Part shown: piece by piece, positions 41,156 to 48,901 of the stretch
How positions within the stretch are numbered: the stretch's first letter is position 1
Layout of the letters: each line of letters starts with the position of its first letter
Assembly: GCA_020633335.1 (NCBI GenBank)
Contig: JACKDU010000009.1
Location: 372,001 to 436,000 of the forward strand
From: Myxococcales bacterium
Lineage (GTDB): Bacteria; Myxococcota_A; Polyangia; Nannocystales; Nannocystaceae
Reading direction: 5' to 3'
Length of the DNA: 64,000 nucleotides
Notes under the pieces: model-generated
The model's database searches: none
Seen by the model: the letters and a program-made list of their open reading frames with translations, nothing else
Told to the model about the DNA's origin: nothing
Program-made: the position numbers and the translations under genes

Positions 41156-42115
41156 ATGCCCATCACGTCCGTCACCTCCGATCCCGACTCCCTCTCCGTC
41201 ACCGCCATCGGCGAATTCCCGGTGCCGGTCGCCCGCCTCTGGGGCGCCTGGGCCGATCCCCGGATCCTCGAGCGCTTCTGGGGCCCGCCGACATGGCCGG
41301 CGACCTTCATCCGCCACGACTTCGCGGTCGGTGGTCGTTCGCTCTACTACATGACCGGTCCCGAGGGCCAGACGAGCTACGGCTACTGGGAATTCGAGGT
41401 GATCGAGCCCGGCCGCCGCTTCGTCGTCCGCGACGGCTTCTGCGGCGAGGACGGCGTGCCCGACGAGGCGTTCCCCGAGGGCCGGATGGAGGTGCGCTTC
41501 GAGGCGACCGCAGGCGGCTCGCGCTTCATCGCGGTCGGGACCTCCCCCGATCTCGAGTCGCTCGAGCGCCTGGTGGCGATGGGCATGATCGAGGGGCTCT
41601 CGTCCGCGCTCGCCCAGCTCGACGAGGTGCTCGCCGACCTCCGCGAGCAGAGCAGAGACCTGCGGGCCGCCCTCGAGATCATCGACGACACCCACGTGGT
41701 CGTGGTCCGCGAGGTCCGCGGGAGCATCACCCAGGTGTGGCGGGCCCACAACGAGCCGGCGCTGATCCGCCAGTGGATGCTCGGCCCCGAGGGGTGGACG
41801 ATGCCGGTCTGCGAGATCGGCGAGGGCCGCTACCGCTACGAGTGGGAGAACACGGCGAGCGGCGAGCGCTTCGGCTTCGAGGGCGAGCTCCTCGAGCGCG
41901 AGCCGCCGCGCCGGAGCAGCAGCACCGAGCGGATGATCGGGGCCGGAGGGGAGGGCACGGTCAACGAGCTGGTGCTCACCCCGCGCCCGGGCGGTCGCAC
42001 GCGGATCGAGGTGCGGATCAGCTATCCCTCGAAGGAGCTCCGCGACATCGTCCTGGGGACCGGGATGGTCGACGGGATGGAGGCCTCCTACGCGCGGCTC
42101 GAGGGGGTGCTCTGA
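41156..42115 (+). CDS. Tandem SRPBCC (AHSA1-like) domain protein
   Basis: 319 residues, two AHSA1/START-like domains. Domain 1 (about 12-165): FPVPVARLWGAWADPRILER, FWGPPTWP, YYMTGPEG, GYWEFEVIEPGRRFVVRDGF. Domain 2 (about 175-315): VVVREVRGSITQVWRAHNEP, LIRQWMLGPEGW, and YRYEWENTASGERFGFEGEL. Usually one domain is encoded with such an ArsR regulator; two in one chain is less common. These cavities bind small hydrophobic molecules or act as chaperone activators. It is 4 nt downstream of the repressor gene and should be induced with it. Confidence 0.9.
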   Translation: MPITSVTSDPDSLSVTAIGEFPVPVARLWGAWADPRILERFWGPPTWPATFIRHDFAVGGRSLYYMTGPEGQTSYGYWEFEVIEPGRRFVVRDGFCGEDGVPDEAFPEGRMEVRFEATAGGSRFIAVGTSPDLESLERLVAMGMIEGLSSALAQLDEVLADLREQSRDLRAALEIIDDTHVVVVREVRGSITQVWRAHNEPALIRQWMLGPEGWTMPVCEIGEGRYRYEWENTASGERFGFEGELLEREPPRRSSSTERMIGAGGEGTVNELVLTPRPGGRTRIEVRISYPSKELRDIVLGTGMVDGMEASYARLEGVL

Positions 42116-42124
42116 GGCATCGAG

Positions 42125-43201
42125 CTAGATCCCCCGGCCGAGGGCGTCGAGGACGAGGTGGGGCGCGTCGGTGAGGAGCATGTCGAGCCCCTCGCCGTAG
42201 AGGTCGAGGTAGAGCGTCGGCTCGGCGCCGCCGAGCACGAGCGGGTCGACGTCGTCGAGGGCGCTCCGCGAGCTCCTGGCGCCGATCGCCGCGATCGCCT
42301 CGAGGTCGGCGGCGGCGAAGGTGAGGGGCTCGACCCGGACCACCCGCGGCGGCGGGAGATCGTCGACGCTACCGAGCGCCGCGCCGCCGACCGGCACCGT
42401 CATGATCGGCGCGTCCGGGACCGCGGCCCGGAGGGCGGCGCACTCGGCCGGCTCGCAGCGGAGGTAGACGGCGCCGACGAGGTCGAGCTCGTCGAGGAGG
42501 AGGGCCGCCGCGACCCCGGCCGCGCTGGTCTTCACCTCGAGCTCGAGGGCGATCTGATCGCCGGCGACGGCGATCGCCTCGGCGAGGGTCGGCACCCGCT
42601 CGCAGGAGAAGTCGCCGGCCGGGTGGCCGGGCTGCGGCCGGAGGCGGAGCGCCTGGAGCTCGACCAAGGTCATCGCCGCGACCTCGCCGTGGCCGTCGGT
42701 GGTCCGATCGACGCTCGCGTCGTGGAGGAGGACGGCGTGCCCATCGGCGGTCACGCGAATGTCGCTCTCGGCGACGTCGACCCCGAGGAGGATCGCCGCG
42801 CGGAGGGCCGCCAGCGAGTTCTCCGGGGCGAAGGCGGGGGCGATCCGGTGGGCGACGACCAGCGGGCTCCGGCAGGCCGGGTCGAGGTGGCAGAGGCCGC
42901 GGTAGGGGCGCGGCGGCGCGACGAAGGGCCCCGGCGCGCCGCACTCGTAGGCGGAGGCCGGCAGGCGATCGTCGGGTGGGGCTGCTCCTTCGGTGCTCGT
43001 GTCGTCGCCGGCGGTGGAGGGGTCGCCGCCCGCGGTGCCGGAGGGGTCGCCGCTCGTCCCCTCGGAGGCTGGCCCTTCGGCCATGGTCGTTGTTGACGTC
43101 GAGGGGCCCTTCGTCGCAACGGTCGCCGCCGATCCGTCGGGCCCGCCGCAGGCGACGAGCGCGAGGGCTGCGACTCTCCATCGATCTCGACCCACTGCCA
43201 T
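42125..43201 (-). CDS. Glycerophosphodiester phosphodiesterase-like lipoprotein
   Basis: 358 residues. Lipobox ALVAC (about Cys16), Ser/Thr/Gly/Asp linker to about residue 75, then a GDPD TIM barrel: VAHRIAPAFAPENSLAALRA, DVAESDIRVTADGHAVLLHD, VDRTTDGHGEVAAMTLVELQ, IALELEVKT and MLLTDAPHLVLDAL. The general acid/base His and metal-binding Glu/Asp (E-x-D) are present; the usual HRG is HRI. It should split glycerophosphodiesters outside the cytoplasm. CGCTATCGT (43203-43211) ends only 1 nt before the ATG, but 7 nt before the in-frame GTG at 43195, so translation may begin there. Confidence 0.9.
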   Translation of the reverse strand: MAVGRDRWRVAALALVACGGPDGSAATVATKGPSTSTTTMAEGPASEGTSGDPSGTAGGDPSTAGDDTSTEGAAPPDDRLPASAYECGAPGPFVAPPRPYRGLCHLDPACRSPLVVAHRIAPAFAPENSLAALRAAILLGVDVAESDIRVTADGHAVLLHDASVDRTTDGHGEVAAMTLVELQALRLRPQPGHPAGDFSCERVPTLAEAIAVAGDQIALELEVKTSAAGVAAALLLDELDLVGAVYLRCEPAECAALRAAVPDAPIMTVPVGGAALGSVDDLPPPRVVRVEPLTFAAADLEAIAAIGARSSRSALDDVDPLVLGGAEPTLYLDLYGEGLDMLLTDAPHLVLDALGRGI

Positions 43202-43202
43202 G

Positions 43203-43211
43203 ACGATAGCG
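43203..43211 (-). promoter_or_regulatory. Extended -10 element, GDPD gene
   Basis: Minus-strand CGCTATCGT. The distance fits the GTG at 43195 (7 nt) better than the ATG at 43201 (1 nt). Confidence 0.45.
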
Positions 43212-43292
43212 CTCGCGCGGCCGCTTCGTCGAGGTCCCCGACCCGCGGCCAAGCCCGGCGAGGTGAAGTGAGAGGTCCTGGGCTCAGCCTGC

Positions 43293-44339
43293 TCAGGGGT
43301 TGTGACAGACCGCGGGCTCGGGCTGACAGATCCCCCCGGGCGCGCAGCGCTTGCCCGACGCGCATTTGCCGTCGACGCAGGGCTCGCCCGCCTCCGGGGG
43401 CGCAGCGCAGACCGAGAGGAGCGACGCGCAGATCGTCGGGTATGGGCAATTGTCGTCGCAGGGCTCGCCGATCCCCGGCGCTCGCTGGCAGACCTGGGTC
43501 ACGGTGTCACAGTAGGCGCCGCTGCGACAGGGCGCGGAGACGCACGGCTCGCCGATGTCCGGGCGGAGGGCGCAGACGTAGGCCGGGCCCGGGCAGTGGT
43601 AGTCTTCGGGGCAGCGATCGCCGGTCCCAAGGCAGCTCTCGCCCGGGGCGAGGACCGGCGCGCAGGTCGAGTCCTCGTCGCCGGACCAGTCGCAGATGAG
43701 CCCCGGGCCGCAGGTGACGCCGAAGTAGGCGCAGTAGTCCCCGAGGCGGCCGATGAGCGGGCGGCAGGCCCCGTCGAAGCAGACCATGCCCTCGCCGCAG
43801 CCCGGATCGGGGCAGGGCTGGTCGACCTGCGGCGGCGCGCAGGGGTCATAGCAGAAGCCCGCCTCATGGTGGCTGCAGCGGAGCCCCTGGGCGCAGGTGC
43901 TCCCGGAGAAGGTCCCCTGGCAGGGCTCGCCGAGCTGGCCGTCGCCGAAGGAGATCTGGCAGCTCGGACACTCCATGAAGAAGCCGGAGCCGAGGATGTT
44001 CGGGTCGGGATCGCAGCCCAGGCGGTTGACCTCGAGGGTGCGCTCGTAGCACCCCCAGTCGAAGACTTGGTCGGCGCTGACGACCTGGGCGTGATCGCTC
44101 ATCGCTCGCTCGAGGAGCTCGGCGGCGCAGCTCGCCTCGTCGGCGTAGCCGTAGTCGACGCACCAGCACGAGAAGATCTCGTGACATGCCCGATCGAACA
44201 TGTCAGTAGCCGCGCCGATGTCCCCGCCCGTCGAGGTGCTCGTGCCCGTGGTCGCGCTCTCGCCCTCGTCGCCGCGGCCGCAGGCCAGCCCGAGGAGGAG
44301 GCTCAGCGCGGCCGCGCGGGCGAGGGGGCGTGTCGCCAT
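43293..44339 (-). CDS. Cys-rich repeat lipoprotein
   Basis: 348 residues. Lipobox LLGLAC, short Ser/Thr linker, then about 34 Cys in a repeating unit of roughly 30 residues: G-E/D-P/Y-C-x(n)-C-x-x-G-x-x-C-x(n)-C, for example GEPCDDNCPYPTICA, GEPCVDGKCASGKRCAPG and GESCLGTGDRCPEDYHCPG. This EGF-like or dickkopf-like Cys repeat is widespread in myxobacterial surface proteins and has no assigned role. CCCTATCCT ends 6 nt before the ATG. Divergent from the CD-NTase-like gene. Confidence 0.88.
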   Translation of the reverse strand: MATRPLARAAALSLLLGLACGRGDEGESATTGTSTSTGGDIGAATDMFDRACHEIFSCWCVDYGYADEASCAAELLERAMSDHAQVVSADQVFDWGCYERTLEVNRLGCDPDPNILGSGFFMECPSCQISFGDGQLGEPCQGTFSGSTCAQGLRCSHHEAGFCYDPCAPPQVDQPCPDPGCGEGMVCFDGACRPLIGRLGDYCAYFGVTCGPGLICDWSGDEDSTCAPVLAPGESCLGTGDRCPEDYHCPGPAYVCALRPDIGEPCVSAPCRSGAYCDTVTQVCQRAPGIGEPCDDNCPYPTICASLLSVCAAPPEAGEPCVDGKCASGKRCAPGGICQPEPAVCHNP

Positions 44340-44345
44340 GGGTCG

Positions 44346-44354
44346 AGGATAGGG
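44346..44354 (-). promoter_or_regulatory. Extended -10 element, Cys-repeat lipoprotein gene
   Basis: Minus-strand CCCTATCCT, 6 nt before the ATG at 44339. Confidence 0.45.
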
Positions 44355-44456
44355 GGGCCTGCGGGGCGGTCCCCCGCAAAGCCTGCGATTTCGAAAGTCG
44401 AGCCGGATGGATCGAAGTCGCCGCGCCGGGGACTCCACCTCTGACGGCGGCCAACC

Positions 44457-45377
44457 ATGATGCTGACGCTCCAAGCGGCCCTGCGCGGCCTCCTCGTCGA
44501 TCTCGAGCTCACCCAGGCCGAGCGCGAGCGGATCGACGCGCGCCTCACGGAGCTACGGGGCCGGCTCGCCGCCCGCCTCCCCGTCGACGAGTTCGTCTGC
44601 GCCGGGGCCTACGCGCGGGGAGTGGCCGTCCGGCCGCGGGTCGACGTCGACGTCTTCGTCGCCCTCCGGCCGGGCGAGGGGATCACGCCGTCGACGTCGC
44701 CGGGGCTCGCCCTCGAGGCCCTCGTCGAGGCGGTCGAGGGGAGGATCCGGGGGGCGCGGACCCGCTGGGGGGCGCGCTCGGTGACGGTCCGCTTCGCCGG
44801 GAGCTCGATCATCCACCACCTGATCCCGGCGCGCGCGGAGGACGACGAGATCTACATGATCCCCGACGACGGCGCGCGCCGGTGGATCCCGGCCGCGCCG
44901 CGGATCCACGCGGCGAAGGCGAGCGCGGCGAACCGCCGGGCCGGCGACAAGCTGCGGCCGCTGGTCAAGGCGATCAAGCACGCGAACAACGAGCAGGGGA
45001 GGATCGCGCGGCCCTTCCACCTCGAGGCGCTCGCCTGGCAGGTGCTCACCGACAACCCGGGGACCTTCGTCGATGGCCTCGTCCTCCTCCTCGACGGGCT
45101 CGCCCAGCGGATCTGCGAGCGTTGCCCCGATCCGGCGGGGCTCGGGCCCGATCTCCAGCCGTCGCCGGAGCGCTGCCGGGCGGCCCAGGGCTGGCTCACG
45201 GAGCTCGCGGAGTCCGTCCGCCGCGCCCGCTCGCTCGACGCGATGGCCCGGCGGGGGGAGGCGCAGCGGTTGATGCGGGGGATCTTCGGCGCCGCCTGGC
45301 CCGGGCGGGCGAGGGCCGCGGGCCGACGGCTCTACGAGGAGCGGCGGATGCCCGGCGCCGCGGTCGAGCGAGGGTGA
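44457..45377 (+). CDS. CD-NTase-like nucleotidyltransferase (altered active site)
   Basis: 306 residues. The N-terminal half has the pol-beta/CD-NTase layout: GAYARGVAV (50-58, usual GS-x-x-x-G-T), VDVDVFVAL with Asp63 and Asp65, and VRFAGSSIIHHLIPA (111-125), where the third acidic residue of the triad (usual D-h-h-P-A) is His121. The helical C-half contains KLRPLVKAIKHANNE and FHLEALAWQV, typical of the SMODS-type second lobe (K-x-x-h-x-x-x-K-x-W-N). CD-NTases make cyclic nucleotides in CBASS antiphage systems, but no effector or CBASS accessory gene is adjacent. Gly-Ser to Gly-Ala and Asp to His changes may mean a different chemistry or loss of activity. Confidence 0.75.
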   Translation: MMLTLQAALRGLLVDLELTQAERERIDARLTELRGRLAARLPVDEFVCAGAYARGVAVRPRVDVDVFVALRPGEGITPSTSPGLALEALVEAVEGRIRGARTRWGARSVTVRFAGSSIIHHLIPARAEDDEIYMIPDDGARRWIPAAPRIHAAKASAANRRAGDKLRPLVKAIKHANNEQGRIARPFHLEALAWQVLTDNPGTFVDGLVLLLDGLAQRICERCPDPAGLGPDLQPSPERCRAAQGWLTELAESVRRARSLDAMARRGEAQRLMRGIFGAAWPGRARAAGRRLYEERRMPGAAVERG

Positions 45378-45847
45378 GGCGGGGGAGGGAGAGGACGGCG
45401 GGGATCGAGGACCGCGAGCGCGGCGTCACCCGGGGCGTCGATCGCGCCGACAAAGTCCCTTGTTTCGACACTTGTAGCCAGGAGGCCGTAGCGATCGATC
45501 ACATTGAACACGTAGACCTCGTCGCCGCGGGTGTAGGCGAGGCCGAGGTCGCCGGCGCTCACCCAAGACTCCGGCAGGGCGTCAAGCGCCGTCGTGCATG
45601 CGCTCAGATCCGCGGCCCCCATGCAGGCGCTACCGTCGGACTCGAGCGTCGTCCACTGGCCGCCGGGGAGGAAGCGACGGAGCTCGAGGTAGTCGACCGG
45701 CTCCGCCGGCGCGATCTGACGGACGAGATCGAAGTCGTCCGTGTCGCAGACCGCGATCGTGAATTGCTCGTCGTCGATTCCACAGCCGATGCTCAGGATG
45801 GCGAGCACGAATGGCGACACGAGGGGGCGGCGGAGGCGTCGAACCAC
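45332..45847 (-). CDS. Lipoprotein with possibly truncated C-terminus
   Basis: 171 residues from GTG: FVLAILSIGC is a signal peptide with lipobox. The body (QFTIAVCDTDDFDLVRQIAP, DYLELRRFLPGGQW, ACMGAADLSACTTALDALPE, DLGLAYTRGDEVYVFNVIDR) is a compact alpha/beta domain I do not recognise. The last ~25 residues (Pro/Arg-rich) overlap the 3' end of the CD-NTase-like gene by 46 bp and look like frame read-through; the ancestral protein probably continued past the present end. No catalytic motif. Confidence 0.7.
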   Translation of the reverse strand: MVRRLRRPLVSPFVLAILSIGCGIDDEQFTIAVCDTDDFDLVRQIAPAEPVDYLELRRFLPGGQWTTLESDGSACMGAADLSACTTALDALPESWVSAGDLGLAYTRGDEVYVFNVIDRYGLLATSVETRDFVGAIDAPGDAALAVLDPRRPLPPPPHPRSTAAPGIRRSS

Positions 45848-45886
45848 CGGAAATCCTTACCGCACCCCTGCCGTGTCCGCACGCTC

Positions 45887-46831
45887 CTAGCCGTCGTCGC
45901 CCATCACCAGGGCGTAGAGCTCGCGGAATTGCTCGATCGCCGCCCCCGGCGCGCGTTCGCGCCAGCGCTCCGGGACCTCGGGGAGGGGCCCCGCGGGGGC
46001 GTAGAGCCAGGGGAGCGTGGGCTTTGTCGAGTTGCCGAAGCTCGGCGCTGGCGCCCGCGCGCGGGTCACCTCGACGATCAGGGCGGTCGCGTTGTCGTCG
46101 CTGCCCTGGGCGATCGCCGCGTCGATCATCGCGGCGGCGGCGGCCTCGAGGTCGTCGCCGCATTCGCCGAGGATCGCGGCGATCGTCCGGTCGTCGACGA
46201 AGCGGTGGACGCCGTCGGTGGTCAGCGCGAAGCGATCGCCGAGGACCATCGGCACCCGGTGGAGGTCGATCGGGCAGCGGGGCTCGACGAGGCCGAGCAC
46301 CCGGGTGGTCACCCCGGCGAAGCGCTCGCGCTCGGCGGCGCTGGGTGCTTGACCGGCGGCCTCGATCATCCCGAGGAGCGAGTGATCGCGGGTGAGCACC
46401 TCGAGCTCGTCGTCGCCGCGCCAGCGCGCCGCCCGGCAATCGCCGGCGTGGGCGAGGACGAGCGCGCCGTCGCCGAGGTGGAGGGCGACCAGGGTCGTGC
46501 CGGCGACGGGGATGAGGGGGTGGAGGCGGGTGACCCGGAGGTCGGCGCCGCGGGTCGCCTCGCGGAGGCGGGCGAGCGCGGGCGCTTCGCCGCCGGGCGC
46601 TCGCCACCCCGGCGGGTCGCCGCGTTCGAAGCGCTCGCAGGCCGCCCAGACGGCGGTCTTCGCCGCCGGGCGGCCGCTGCAATTGCCCCCCATCCCGTCG
46701 CAGACGACCGCGAGGTTGTGGGGGCCGAGGAAGCGGAGGTCGTCCTCGTTGATCGACCGGATCGGACCCGTCGCCGAGCGGCCGCCGGCGCGGAGGATCC
46801 AGCGCTCAGCGGCGAAGCTCGTGTTCTCCAT
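45887..46831 (-). CDS. PP2C-type protein phosphatase
   Basis: 314 residues, cytoplasmic. PPM/PP2C motifs in order: GPIRSINEDDLRFLG (R-x-x-N-E-D), LAVVCDGMGGNCSGRPAAK (D-G-M-G-G), GTTLVALHLGDGALVLAHAG, DCRAARWRGDDELEVLTRDH, RFALTTDGVHRFVDD (T-D-G) and AIAQGSDDNATALIVEV (G-x-D-N). The Asp metal ligands are all present, so activity towards phospho-Ser/Thr proteins is expected, matching the Ser/Thr kinases of the window. The start is 15 nt downstream of the lipoprotein gene at 46847-48097, so it is probably the last gene of that operon. Confidence 0.94.
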   Translation of the reverse strand: MENTSFAAERWILRAGGRSATGPIRSINEDDLRFLGPHNLAVVCDGMGGNCSGRPAAKTAVWAACERFERGDPPGWRAPGGEAPALARLREATRGADLRVTRLHPLIPVAGTTLVALHLGDGALVLAHAGDCRAARWRGDDELEVLTRDHSLLGMIEAAGQAPSAAERERFAGVTTRVLGLVEPRCPIDLHRVPMVLGDRFALTTDGVHRFVDDRTIAAILGECGDDLEAAAAAMIDAAIAQGSDDNATALIVEVTRARAPAPSFGNSTKPTLPWLYAPAGPLPEVPERWRERAPGAAIEQFRELYALVMGDDG

Positions 46832-46846
46832 CGGCGGCTCCCTGGC

Positions 46847-48097
46847 TCACTGCGGGATCTTGGTCATGCACTCGGTGAGGGGCCCGGCGAGGCCGCTCCA
46901 GCCGTTGTAGCCGCTCTGGAGGTCGAGGTCGGGGCCCTCGACCAGGGCCGCGCCGCTCGAGTAGTCGCCGAGATCGACGAGGAAGAGCTCGGCGCCGGTG
47001 TCCGCGTCGCCGGCGCTGAGGACGTAGAGGCGGGCCTGCTGGTCGTCGAAGAGGGGCGCGCCGAGGGCGTGGATCCCCCAGGTGCCGGCGGTCTTGGCGA
47101 GGTTCATGCCGGTGCCGGTGGTGTAGTCGAGCTGCCAGAGGAAGCTCGAGTCCATGGCGAAGCCGAGGAGGTCGTTGATCTCGTTGTTGACGATCCCCGG
47201 CGACATGTCATCGATGTCGGCGACCGACGCCTTCTGGAGATCGGTGATCACGTCGTAGGTGAGGTCGCCGCCGAGGAAGTCGCCCTTGAAGCGGAGGAGG
47301 CGGTTGCCGTCGGCGTTCGAGACGTCCTTGCCGGTGTCCATCAGGTAGACCCGGCCGTCGCAGTCGGTGTAGAGCGCCTCGATCCGCGGCGGCGGCACGC
47401 CCATCTTGTCGCTCGGGACGATCCCGAGGTACTTCGCCTGGGCCGGCGTGTTCTCGGTGATCGGCGGGTCGGGGATGTGGAAGATCTGGGCGCCCATCGC
47501 CGACTCGCGGGAGCCGAGGAGGGAGCCGTCCTCGAGCATCGTCAGGCCGTTCTGACCGTGCCAGAGCTGGACGTCGGCCATGAGCTGGTTGTGGACGAGC
47601 TTGACCACCGAGCCGTCGCTCGGGTCGAGCTCGATGTACATGATCGAGCCGGCGACCGAGTACCAGAGGTTCGGCTTGTCGAGGAGCGGGTCGGGCTCGA
47701 CACCGCCGGTGGTCGTCGTGTCGCCGGTGCCGGTGCCGGTCGTGACGGTGGTTCCGGAGGTGCCGGAGGTGTCGGTGGTGCCGCTGGTCGGCTCGCCGGT
47801 GGTCGCGGTGGCGTCGGAGGTGTTGGCGGTGCTGGCGGTCGCCGACGCGGTGCCGGTCTCGGTCGCGGCCCCGGAGGTCGAGTCGCTGGTCGCCTCGCCG
47901 CTGCCGCTGCCGGAGGCGCTGGTCGAGGTCGCGGTGGCCGACGAGGAGGCGGTCGAGGTCGACGCGCTCGAGCCCGAGGAGCTCTCGGAGCCGCTGCCGT
48001 CGGTGGCGGTCGAGCCCTCGCTCGGATCGCCGCCGCAGGCGACGAGGGCGGCGAGCGAGAGGGAGAGGGCGGTGGAGAGGGGGGCGGTGCTGCGCAT
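46847..48097 (-). CDS. Lipoprotein with long Ser/Thr linker and propeller-like body
   Basis: 416 residues. Lipobox ALVAC, then a linker of about 110 residues that is nearly all Ser, Thr, Ala, Gly and Asp. The body (about 140-416) reads PNLWYSVAGSIMYIELDPSD, RIEALYTDCDGRVYLMDTGK, DIDDMSPGIVNNEINDLLGF and ARLYVLSAGDADTGAELFLV: short strands with YLMDTG- and LYVLSAG-like motifs suggest a beta-propeller, but the family is not recognised. It is the middle gene of a three-gene set 48834 to 45887, 11 nt after the upstream lipoprotein. Confidence 0.85.
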   Translation of the reverse strand: MRSTAPLSTALSLSLAALVACGGDPSEGSTATDGSGSESSSGSSASTSTASSSATATSTSASGSGSGEATSDSTSGAATETGTASATASTANTSDATATTGEPTSGTTDTSGTSGTTVTTGTGTGDTTTTGGVEPDPLLDKPNLWYSVAGSIMYIELDPSDGSVVKLVHNQLMADVQLWHGQNGLTMLEDGSLLGSRESAMGAQIFHIPDPPITENTPAQAKYLGIVPSDKMGVPPPRIEALYTDCDGRVYLMDTGKDVSNADGNRLLRFKGDFLGGDLTYDVITDLQKASVADIDDMSPGIVNNEINDLLGFAMDSSFLWQLDYTTGTGMNLAKTAGTWGIHALGAPLFDDQQARLYVLSAGDADTGAELFLVDLGDYSSGAALVEGPDLDLQSGYNGWSGLAGPLTECMTKIPQ

Positions 48098-48108
48098 TGC
48101 GGTCCGGC

Positions 48109-48834
48109 CTAGAAGGTGTAGGGGATCGGATCGGCCCAGCCGGCGAGGTGGACCGTGATGGTCCCGTTCTGCTGGCCGTAGGCGTCGATCCAGGCCTGCT
48201 TGAGCGGCGTGAGGTCGAGGAGCTTCTGCTCCATCAGGTAGGCCTCGCAGGCGTCGCCCTGGGAGTCGTGGCCGAGGTCGAGGGAGACCTGGACGGGCTC
48301 GGACTCGGCGAAGGCGCCGTCCCAGCAGAGGGCGAAGAGGTGGTCCTCGCAGCCGCCGCCGTAGCCGATGTCGACGATCAGGAGGTCGTCCTTGATCGAC
48401 GCGCCGAAGATCTCGACGGGGTCGCTGGCGTGGGGGTCCTCGCAGATCTGGACGCCGTCGTCGCCGGGGTCGAAGCCCGGGCCGCCGCCGCCGGTGGTCC
48501 CGCTGGTCGCGGTGTCGGTCTCGACGCCGGTCGAGCTCGAGGAGCCGGCCGTGGAGGTCGAGCCGGTGGAGCCAGTGGAGCTCGCGGAGGTCGAGGTCGC
48601 GGAGGTGGAGGACGTGGCCGAGGTCGAGCTCGAGGTCGAGCTCGTGCCGCTGGTGTCGCTGCTGGACGACGAGGCGGTGTCGCTGGCGGTGATCGTGTCG
48701 TCGCCGCCCGGGTTGCCGAAGCCGCCGCCGATGCAGCCGGCGGTGGCGACCGAGACGGTCACCACGAAGGGGGCGGTGAGCTCGTGGAGGGCGCCGAGGG
48801 CCCGGGAGGTGCGCTTATGAATAGGCTCGCTCAT
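48109..48834 (-). CDS. Lipoprotein of unknown function, first gene of operon
   Basis: 241 residues. N-terminus MSEPIHKRTSRALGALHELT is long and charged before the hydrophobic stretch ending in ATAGC, a lipobox. A Ser/Thr linker (about 45-115) leads to a ~110-residue domain: VEIFGASIKDDLLIVDIGYG, GGCEDHLFALCWDGAFAESE, VQVSLDLGHDSQGDACEAYL and a C-terminal VHLAGWADPIPYTF. Three Cys in the domain could form a disulphide; the fold looks like a small beta-sandwich seen in other myxobacterial lipoproteins but unnamed. TGCTAGGAT ends 8 nt before the ATG. Confidence 0.83.
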   Translation of the reverse strand: MSEPIHKRTSRALGALHELTAPFVVTVSVATAGCIGGGFGNPGGDDTITASDTASSSSSDTSGTSSTSSSTSATSSTSATSTSASSTGSTGSTSTAGSSSSTGVETDTATSGTTGGGGPGFDPGDDGVQICEDPHASDPVEIFGASIKDDLLIVDIGYGGGCEDHLFALCWDGAFAESEPVQVSLDLGHDSQGDACEAYLMEQKLLDLTPLKQAWIDAYGQQNGTITVHLAGWADPIPYTF

Positions 48835-48842
48835 GGCCGGCG

Positions 48843-48851
48843 ATCCTAGCA
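48843..48851 (-). promoter_or_regulatory. Extended -10 element, three-gene operon at 48834
   Basis: Minus-strand TGCTAGGAT, 8 nt before the ATG at 48834; it should drive the two lipoproteins and the PP2C phosphatase. Confidence 0.55.
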
Positions 48852-48901
48852 GAGACGTCGGCGCTTGACCGCCGGCCGCACGCCCGGGGATCCTCGCGGC
48901 G

